Positions 1 through 4,401 of a stretch of 5,550 bases of DNA are shown here, one piece after another. Source of the DNA: Alphaproteobacteria bacterium (lineage in GTDB: Bacteria > Pseudomonadota > Alphaproteobacteria > UBA8366); contig JABJCS010000605.1 in assembly GCA_018665505.1 (NCBI GenBank), positions 1 to 5,550 of the forward strand. Direction: 5' to 3'. Below the pieces are notes generated by a model. That model worked only from the letters and a program-made list of their open reading frames with translations, searched no databases and was not told the origin of the DNA. The position numbers were made by a program, and so were the translations under genes. Numbering within the stretch: position 1 is the first letter of the stretch; each line of letters starts with the position of its first letter.

Positions 1-3
1 CAT
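1..3 (-). CDS. Start codon of a leftward gene that continues outside the window
   Basis: Only the ATG (positions 3 to 1 on the minus strand) is inside the window, so the product is unknown. The call rests on what precedes it: the minus strand reads AAAGGAG at 20 to 14, a near-ideal Shine-Dalgarno about ten bases before the ATG. Further upstream lie a dyad (7-64) and a promoter-like pair of boxes (118-147). RBS, dyad and promoter all point leftward, which makes a real start more likely than a chance ATG at the window edge. Nothing can be said about function. Confidence 0.55.
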
Positions 4-6
4 AGT

Positions 7-64
7 GGCGTATCTCCTTTGGTTGGTTTTGATGTCTTGCAACAACAAATCAACCCGATACGCC
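7..64 (-). promoter_or_regulatory. Long imperfect inverted repeat in the leader of the leftward gene
   Basis: On the minus strand GGCGTATC (64 to 57) is perfectly complementary to GATACGCC (14 to 7). Inside these arms GGTTG (55 to 51) pairs with CAACC (25 to 21) and TTTG (49 to 46) pairs with CAAA (31 to 28), leaving a 14-base loop (45 to 32). The predicted RNA has stems of 8, 5 and 4 bp. They are separated by a G opposite AAAGGA, which is the Shine-Dalgarno core, and by an A opposite AC. The start codon follows the structure after three bases. It could be a translational control hairpin or a DNA operator. No run of U follows, so it is not a terminator. Confidence 0.45.
14..20 (-). promoter_or_regulatory. 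Strong Shine-Dalgarno of the leftward gene
   Basis: The minus strand reads AAAGGAG followed by ATACGCCACT and then ATG. This is the best ribosome binding site in the window. Its last base falls in the lower stem of the dyad at 7-64, and most of the rest would lie in the internal loop of the predicted leader hairpin. Confidence 0.6.
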
Positions 65-103
65 GCTTCAACTCAAATGCTCAAACACCAGATTCGGGCA
101 TAA

Positions 104-322
104 CTCACTATCGCCAGCTTAAAGTCCGATGGTTGGACAATTGTCAAAAAGACGGCGGAGCAAAAAACGCTGCCCGGCGTGGCCCCCTACCAGGACTTAA
201 AACGCGTCGTGCAAATTATCCGGTATCGACTGGAGAAAGGCACTGCGACAATGACGTGTGAGACCGCTTACGACAGCCAGCTCGACCACTTCGAGGAAGT
301 CTGCCGCAAAGGGATGCGTTAG
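104..322 (+). pseudogene. Coding-like open frame without a good start; possible gene remnant
   Basis: Between TAA at 101-103 and TAG at 320-322 one frame is open for 72 codons. Its translation looks protein-like: it starts LTIASLKSDGWTIV and has a central PYQDLKRVVQIIRYRL followed by MTCETAYDSQLDHFEEVCRK. I do not recognise the family. There is no usable start near the front. In-frame ATGs lie only at 251 and 314, a GTG at 179 has no ribosome binding site, and an upstream ATG at 77 is cut off after eight codons by the TAA. Its stop lies one base from the convergent stop of the isomerase-like gene. It also overlaps the promoter candidate at 118-147. The simplest reading is the 3' part of a decayed or displaced gene; a chance open frame remains possible. 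Confidence 0.3.
118..147 (-). promoter_or_regulatory. Sigma70-type promoter candidate for the leftward gene
   Basis: The minus strand has a perfect TTGACA (147 to 142), an 18-base spacer and TTTAAG (123 to 118), which matches TATAAT at four of six positions. Transcription would begin near 111 and give a leader of roughly 105 bases that contains the 7-64 dyad. A perfect 10-bp palindrome, GACAATTGTC (136-145), overlaps the -35 box and is a plausible operator. The -10 match is modest and no experimental support is available. Confidence 0.4.
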
Positions 323-323
323 G

Positions 324-1034
324 TCAGCCGTGTCCTTGGCGCAGTAGATGGGCCGCACCGGCTCTATCGTTGATCGACGGGCTTGCTCCGAAAATGCGCT
401 CCTTGGATTGCGCATAGAGCTCTCGGTTCGCACCTAAGTGCGCTAATTGGCGTGCCCTATCCACCGCCATGCCAAGTAGGTTGTCGGCAGCAGCGACATC
501 TTGCACGAAACCCGAGATCTTCGCTTCCGGACCGCTCCAGCGGCGGGCCAATTGCACCGTGTCGAAAAATGCGCTGCCCGACATCTTGTGCCGGAACAAT
601 GCCAGCTCCGCATCCGGAATGGCGAACCCGATCTGAATTTCGTTGGCACAGAGATAGCCGCGATCTTCCCGCATAAGCCGCACATCATGGCACAACGCCG
701 CCATGAAACCGGCCCCGAACCCGTGGCCGTTGACGGCGCAAATGGTGGGGATCGGGAAGGTGATCAATTTTCCCATCAGAGCGAAGAATTCATCGCCGAA
801 GACCGATTTATCGCCGCCGTCACCGTCATCTTCGCCGCGCCGCCAATCGATATCCAACCCGTTGGAAAAGAACTTTGGGTCGCTGGAGGCCGTGATCATT
901 GCAGCCGGACCGTCGGAGGCCAGTACCTCGTCCAGTCTCGCGTCGAACGCGCGGACGAAATTAGTGTTCCACCGGTTCTCGCCAGCATCCATTGTCAGTG
1001 TGAATACATCGCCGTCACGTTCAAGGTTGATCAT
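324..1034 (-). CDS. Enoyl-CoA hydratase/isomerase family protein, probably delta3,delta2-enoyl-CoA isomerase
   Basis: This is a 236-residue crotonase-fold protein, at the short end of the family. The two oxyanion-hole stretches are visible: FFSNGLD at residues 55-61 and GHGFGAGF at 103-110. In the hydratase/isomerase helix that follows, NEIQIG (131-136) aligns with NETQLG of mitochondrial delta3,delta2-enoyl-CoA isomerase, so Glu132 matches that enzyme's single catalytic base. Overall wording also resembles the plant peroxisomal isomerases. The expected reaction moves a 3-enoyl-CoA double bond to the 2-trans position for beta-oxidation in the cytosol. An acidic, Gly-rich loop (RGEDDGDGGDK, 66-76) follows the first oxyanion stretch and looks like an insertion. 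The ATG at 1034 is preceded closely by GAGGCGG (1043 to 1037), and no other in-frame start lies nearby upstream. It is transcribed divergently from the dioxygenase gene. Crotonase-fold assignment is firm; the isomerase reaction is likely, and substrate chain length is unknown. Confidence 0.85.
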   Translation of the reverse strand: MINLERDGDVFTLTMDAGENRWNTNFVRAFDARLDEVLASDGPAAMITASSDPKFFSNGLDIDWRRGEDDGDGGDKSVFGDEFFALMGKLITFPIPTICAVNGHGFGAGFMAALCHDVRLMREDRGYLCANEIQIGFAIPDAELALFRHKMSGSAFFDTVQLARRWSGPEAKISGFVQDVAAADNLLGMAVDRARQLAHLGANRELYAQSKERIFGASPSINDRAGAAHLLRQGHG

Positions 1035-1133
1035 TTCCGCCTCGCATTTGGTGTTCTCCCATAACTAGCCGAACCGGTGCGCGAAGGCCATGCGGCAATA
1101 TACTTCGGTCATCACGAGCAGGATGCTCCCAGC

Positions 1134-1157
1134 GGTCCCTGGTGGACCTGGCGCCAG
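1134..1157. repeat. Adjacent dyads, candidate operator
   Basis: GGTCC (1134-1138), a five-base spacer and GGACC (1144-1148) form one inverted repeat. It is joined directly to CTGGCGCCAG (1148-1157), a perfect 10-bp palindrome. The pair sits between two divergently transcribed genes, where a shared regulator would be expected to bind. Short GC-rich palindromes also occur by chance, so this is only a candidate. Confidence 0.3.
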
Positions 1158-1230
1158 TCATGCACTAACTCTTCAACGGAACCCTGCGTGGAGCCGTTCA
1201 GGCTGAAGATTGCGTTCACAAGGTGATGGG

Positions 1231-1260
1231 ATGAACGCCAAAGAGCGGATAGGAGAGTAA
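1231..1260 (+). other. Nine-codon open frame just ahead of the dioxygenase start
   Basis: An ATG at 1231 opens a frame encoding MNAKERIGE that ends with TAA at 1258-1260, one base before the TTG start of the dioxygenase. The Shine-Dalgarno of the dioxygenase (1251-1255) lies inside it. The only purine-rich stretch ahead of this ATG is AAGGTGATGGG (1220-1230), which runs up to it and is a poor ribosome binding site. It may be a leader peptide coupling translation, or chance. Confidence 0.2.
1251..1255 (+). promoter_or_regulatory. Ribosome binding site that fixes a TTG start
   Basis: AGGAG stands six bases before TTG at 1262-1264. There is no in-frame ATG near the start that would give a full-length family N-terminus. 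The protein read from the TTG begins MFEINPLSDALGAEIVGLDL, which is the usual opening of TauD/TfdA-type proteins. The start is therefore well supported despite the rare codon. Confidence 0.75.
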
Positions 1261-1261
1261 A

Positions 1262-2107
1262 TTGTTTGAGATAAACCCCCTTTCGGATGCGCTTGGCGCT
1301 GAAATTGTCGGTTTGGATTTGTCGGAGCCGCTCGACGATGAAAGCTTTGCACGGGTCCATCAGGCGCACTTGGATTTTCAGGTGCTCGTGTTCCGCGATC
1401 AGCACATTACCCCCGAACAGCATATCGCCTTCAGCCGCCGTTTTGGTGACCTTTCGGGGCATGTCTACGATCAGTTCCTGTTGCCGGGCTATCCCGAGAT
1501 CCTCAAAGTTTCCAACAAGAAGAAGGCCGATGGTGATTTCGCCGGATTGGCCTCTGCTGGGCGGCGTTGGCATTCCGACCTTTCCTATTCCGCGACTCCG
1601 AGTCTGGGCTCATTGCTCTATGCTCTCGAGATACCGCCAAGCGGGGGCGACACATTATTCAACAATATGTATCGCGCCTATGAGGCGCTTCCCGATGCGA
1701 CCAAAACACGGATCGCGGACCTCAGAGCCGAGTTCTTGATTGGGAGTGCGCGGAAATACTACACGGAAAATGAACGCCCGGCGTTGACCGCGGAGCAGAT
1801 GGCGCAAGTGCCGTCCGTCGATCATCCCGTTGTCCGGACGCACCCCGAGACCGGTCGTAAGGCGCTCTATGTAAACCACGCGCACACGGTTTGCATTTTG
1901 GACATGAGCGAAGCCGAGAGTGAGAAACTGTTGGCGGAGCTAACCGAACACAGCGTGCAACCGGAATTCGTCTACCGGCACCAGTGGCGCCTGCACGATC
2001 TCGTCTTTTGGGATAATCGCTGCGGTATGCATATCGCCGAGCCGCCACCGCCGGATTCCAATCGCCATATGCACCGCACCACGGTCGTCGGCGACACACC
2101 GTATTAA
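1262..2107 (+). CDS. TauD/TfdA family Fe(II)/2-oxoglutarate-dependent dioxygenase
   Basis: The 281-residue length is normal for the family. The iron ligands are visible: His104 and Asp106 in RRWHSDLSY, and His257 in DNRCGMHIAE. Thr131 (GGDTLFNN) and Arg272 (RHMHRTTVVGDTPY) fit the 2-oxoglutarate carboxylate contacts known from TauD. Family members are cytosolic enzymes that couple decarboxylation of 2-oxoglutarate to hydroxylation of a substrate. Often this cleaves a C-S bond in sulfonates, a sulfate ester or an aryloxy ether. Nothing visible separates these options, so neither tauD nor tfdA is justified as a symbol. Translation starts at a TTG with a good AGGAG. Two transporters and a flavoprotein follow on the same strand, with an 87-base gap before the first transporter that shows no clear terminator, so cotranscription is likely. 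All catalytic residues are present and no frameshift was seen. Confidence 0.92.
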   Translation: MFEINPLSDALGAEIVGLDLSEPLDDESFARVHQAHLDFQVLVFRDQHITPEQHIAFSRRFGDLSGHVYDQFLLPGYPEILKVSNKKKADGDFAGLASAGRRWHSDLSYSATPSLGSLLYALEIPPSGGDTLFNNMYRAYEALPDATKTRIADLRAEFLIGSARKYYTENERPALTAEQMAQVPSVDHPVVRTHPETGRKALYVNHAHTVCILDMSEAESEKLLAELTEHSVQPEFVYRHQWRLHDLVFWDNRCGMHIAEPPPPDSNRHMHRTTVVGDTPY

Positions 2108-2194
2108 CCGGTGATGTCGATCTAATTTCAGCACGTCTCCAATGTCGCGATAAACGCCAGATTCATATCGTCGGCGGATAAGGTTCGATCCCAC

Positions 2195-3421
2195 ATGATA
2201 CGCCGCGAAGACAGTATTGAAGTTCCGTATGGCTGGGTGATCGTGATTGCGTCGCTTCTTTTGCACAGCATTGCGCTGGGCGCGCCCAATGTCTTGTTCG
2301 TCGCCCTAAAGCCGATAGCGGCGGACCTTGGGTCCCTGCGGACAGTACCATCCTTCGCCTATTCTCTGCTGATGATTGGGTCGGGGGTCGGTGGCATTGC
2401 CATGGGCTTGTGGATGGACAAGCGCGGGATCATTCAACCGGTTCTGTTTGGTGCCGTCATGATCGGGCTCGGTGCGATCGTCGCGAGCCAGTCGGAAACC
2501 CGTTGGGGGCTCTATGTTGCGAACGGTGTGTTGATCGGCCTCCTCGGATCGTCCGCGATGATCGCTCCACTTGTCACCAACGCGACCCGTTGGTTCGATC
2601 GGCGGCGGGGGCTCGCTGTCGCCATCATTGCATCGGGACAAGGTGTGTCGGGGGCTATCTGGCCGCCGGTCTTACGCTATCTGAACGATTCTGTCGGCTG
2701 GCGCGAAACTTACTTTTATTTTGGTGTCTTCGCGCTCGCGGTAATGGTCCCGCTCGCTCTGACTTTGCGGCATAAACCGGTGAACGCGGCTACGGTTCAG
2801 CAGCGTATGGGTGCGGAACAGCTGCGAATTTTCGGGCTTCGGCCGAACCTGGTGCAAGGCGTACTCTGTGCGGCTACCGTTTGTTGCTGCACCGCCATGG
2901 CCATGCCGATTGTCCATCTCATCAGCCACGCGACCGATCTCGGTTTTGCGAAAGTGCGCGCGGCGGAACTGATGTCAGTTCTGTTTACCGCTGCGTTCTT
3001 CAGCCGGATCGCGTTCGGCATGCTGGTCGACCGGATCGGCGCTTTCCCCACGTTGCTGATCGGCTCTGCCTGCCAGATGATCATGCTATTCGCCTTTTCG
3101 GTGATCGAAAGCCACACTGGCCTCTATATCGCAGCGCTCATGTTTGGACTGGGATTCGCCGGGATCATGCCTTGTTATCCCTCGATCATTCGCGTGTTAT
3201 TTCCCGAGACCCAGCTCGGTTGGCGGGTGGCATGTCAGTATCTGTTCGCTGCAATGGGTATGGCGCTCGGCGGATGGCTGGGTGGCGCGGTGTTCGATGT
3301 CACCGGCAGTTATTCAGATGCTTTCCTCACTGGCGCGGGATTCAATTTAGTGAATTTCGTGCTGATCGGATCGCTATTCGTCCCACGGCACCGTCATGGC
3401 GCCATGCCCCAAGCCGCATGA
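2195..3421 (+). CDS. MFS transporter, monocarboxylate/oxalate-formate (OFA)-like
   Basis: This 408-residue inner-membrane carrier fits the 12-helix major facilitator pattern. The opening VPYGWVIVIASLLLH (10-24) is typical of OFA and monocarboxylate-type members. The loop 2-3 signature appears as GLWMDKRG (71-78), and its counterpart between the halves as RIAFGMLVDRIG (271-282). A hydrophilic central linker lies around 193-215. Helix 7 carries a cysteine cluster (Cys225, 230, 231, 232), which is unusual. Related carriers take up or exchange small organic anions; the substrate here is not known. The ATG at 2195 has only a weak AAGG eleven bases upstream, but the residues after it match the family N-terminus. 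Its stop overlaps the start of the next transporter (ATGA). The context suggests uptake of the dioxygenase substrate or release of a product. Confidence 0.9.
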   Translation: MIRREDSIEVPYGWVIVIASLLLHSIALGAPNVLFVALKPIAADLGSLRTVPSFAYSLLMIGSGVGGIAMGLWMDKRGIIQPVLFGAVMIGLGAIVASQSETRWGLYVANGVLIGLLGSSAMIAPLVTNATRWFDRRRGLAVAIIASGQGVSGAIWPPVLRYLNDSVGWRETYFYFGVFALAVMVPLALTLRHKPVNAATVQQRMGAEQLRIFGLRPNLVQGVLCAATVCCCTAMAMPIVHLISHATDLGFAKVRAAELMSVLFTAAFFSRIAFGMLVDRIGAFPTLLIGSACQMIMLFAFSVIESHTGLYIAALMFGLGFAGIMPCYPSIIRVLFPETQLGWRVACQYLFAAMGMALGGWLGGAVFDVTGSYSDAFLTGAGFNLVNFVLIGSLFVPRHRHGAMPQAA

Positions 3422-4305
3422 CAGAGGCGCCAAGGTATCGCACCCATACGGGAGCCGGCATTGTTTGTATGATCGTCGGCGCCGGATTGCTGACCACGAG
3501 CGATGGGGTCGTAAAATGGCTTGCCGACGGTTACCCGATTAGTCAGATCATCGTCTTGCGCGGTGCCTTCATTTTGCTGCCGATGTTCATTTTGGCGTGG
3601 CGCATGGGGAAATTAGGATCCCTACGCGTCTCCCAACCCGGCCCCCAAGCGCTGCGCGCAATCTTATTCACGGGGTCGGTGTTTTTGTTTTTGAATGGAC
3701 TCCGGTTTAATCCCTTGGCGATCAACACGGCTGTCGCGTTCGCGAGCCCTCTGATCATCACGGCATTAGCGGCTCCATTTCTCGGTGAGTCGATTGGTTG
3801 GCGCCGTTGGAGCGCGGTCCTCGTCGGGTTTTTCGGCGTTCTGGTAATCGTGCAGCCATTCGACGATTCCATGAATATCTACGTCTTGCTGCCCTTGGGC
3901 GCGGCCTTCACAAGCGCTTGCCAAGACATCGTGACGCGTCGAATGAGCGATACCGAATCGGCGCTGTCGGTTCTATTGTGCTCGACGGTTCTTGTCATGT
4001 TAGTGGCCGCCTGTTTTGGGATCACCGGCAATTGGCGTCTGCCAACACTGATGGATTTTGGTCTGCTGGTGCTTACCGGACTGTTATCCGGGGCCGCGCA
4101 TTATTTGTTGATCGAAACATTTGTCTTGGCGGAAGCGGCAATTGTGGCTCCGTTCCGATATTCCGCGCTGATCTGGGGTCTGCTGATCGGTTTCTTCGTG
4201 TGGGATCACTTGCCGACCGGGCTGGATTGGTTCGGCATCTGTCTTGTCGTCGGTGGTGGAATCTACATTATTCATCGCGAATCTAGTCAACGAAAAGCTA
4301 AGTAG
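3418..4305 (+). CDS. DMT superfamily permease with two EamA domains
   Basis: The 295-residue protein has about ten hydrophobic segments and two EamA repeats, at roughly residues 14-146 and 157-286. The first repeat ends in the usual LGESIGWRRWSAVLVGFFGV (122-141). The second contains the conserved region around PFRYSALIWGLLIGF (245-259) and ends in a glycine-rich helix (VVGGGIYII, 277-285). The C-terminus RESSQRKAK is basic, which suits a cytoplasmic tail. Family members move small metabolites, often outward, but direction and substrate cannot be read from sequence. The ATG at 3418 overlaps the MFS stop as ATGA and lacks a clear Shine-Dalgarno, so translation probably depends on reinitiation after the MFS gene. 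The reading frame stays open upstream to 2881, but that part overlaps the MFS coding region and reads unlike any membrane protein, so the later start is preferred. Confidence 0.9.
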   Translation: MTEAPRYRTHTGAGIVCMIVGAGLLTTSDGVVKWLADGYPISQIIVLRGAFILLPMFILAWRMGKLGSLRVSQPGPQALRAILFTGSVFLFLNGLRFNPLAINTAVAFASPLIITALAAPFLGESIGWRRWSAVLVGFFGVLVIVQPFDDSMNIYVLLPLGAAFTSACQDIVTRRMSDTESALSVLLCSTVLVMLVAACFGITGNWRLPTLMDFGLLVLTGLLSGAAHYLLIETFVLAEAAIVAPFRYSALIWGLLIGFFVWDHLPTGLDWFGICLVVGGGIYIIHRESSQRKAK

Positions 4306-4401
4306 CGGCCTTTGCCTGCGACGAAACACCAGCGTGACTTATCTTTGTCATTGCCCTAAATCCATGTTGTCTGTAGGCAACGAGCGGTCGGCGCGAACGC
4401 G

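Larger units (their letters stand above)
1035..1261. other. Divergent intergenic region between the isomerase-like and dioxygenase genes
   Basis: These 227 bases must hold the 5' control signals of both flanking genes. No pair of boxes close to the sigma70 consensus was found for the rightward gene. On the minus strand TATATT (1102 to 1097) could be a -10 for the isomerase-like gene, but no good -35 precedes it. Two dyads lie in the middle (1134-1148 and 1148-1157). A nine-codon open frame precedes the dioxygenase start (1231-1260). Confidence 0.6.

Noticed and set aside
19..261. An 80-codon rightward frame at the left edge
   Set aside because: It has no ribosome binding site, and its composition is less protein-like than the frame at 104-322. 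It also crosses the leader and promoter of the leftward gene.
501..1064. A 187-codon rightward open frame across the isomerase-like gene
   Set aside because: It is antisense to a gene with clear crotonase motifs, and its translation shows no family pattern. It is explained by codon bias of the real gene.
1065..1226. A rightward open frame in the divergent region containing YFGHHEQDAPSGPWW
   Set aside because: It is short, has only a GTG start at 1077 without a ribosome binding site, and shows no recognisable domain. It could be a relic but cannot be supported.
1112..1573. A 153-codon leftward frame covering the divergent region and the start of the dioxygenase gene
   Set aside because: Most of it is the antisense of the dioxygenase coding region. 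The part in the intergenic region reads smoothly but has no start of its own and no recognised family.
2148..2170. CGATA and TATCG inverted repeat between the dioxygenase and MFS genes
   Set aside because: The stem is five A/T-rich base pairs with a 13-base loop and no T-run, so it is expected by chance.
2881..3417. Extension of the EamA frame upstream for 179 codons inside the MFS gene
   Set aside because: The translated extension is rich in Arg, His and Cys and unlike any EamA N-terminus. The MFS frame is clearly the coding one here, and ATG at 3418 gives the normal family length.
4345..4373. TTGTCA as a -35 box for the flavoprotein gene
   Set aside because: No sequence close to TATAAT lies at 16-19 bases downstream, so a promoter is not supported.
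4312..4380. TTGCCT and AGGCAA inverted repeat between the permease and flavoprotein genes as a terminator
   Set aside because: The arms are only 6 bp and 57 bases apart, and no T-run follows, so a terminator or operator cannot be supported.
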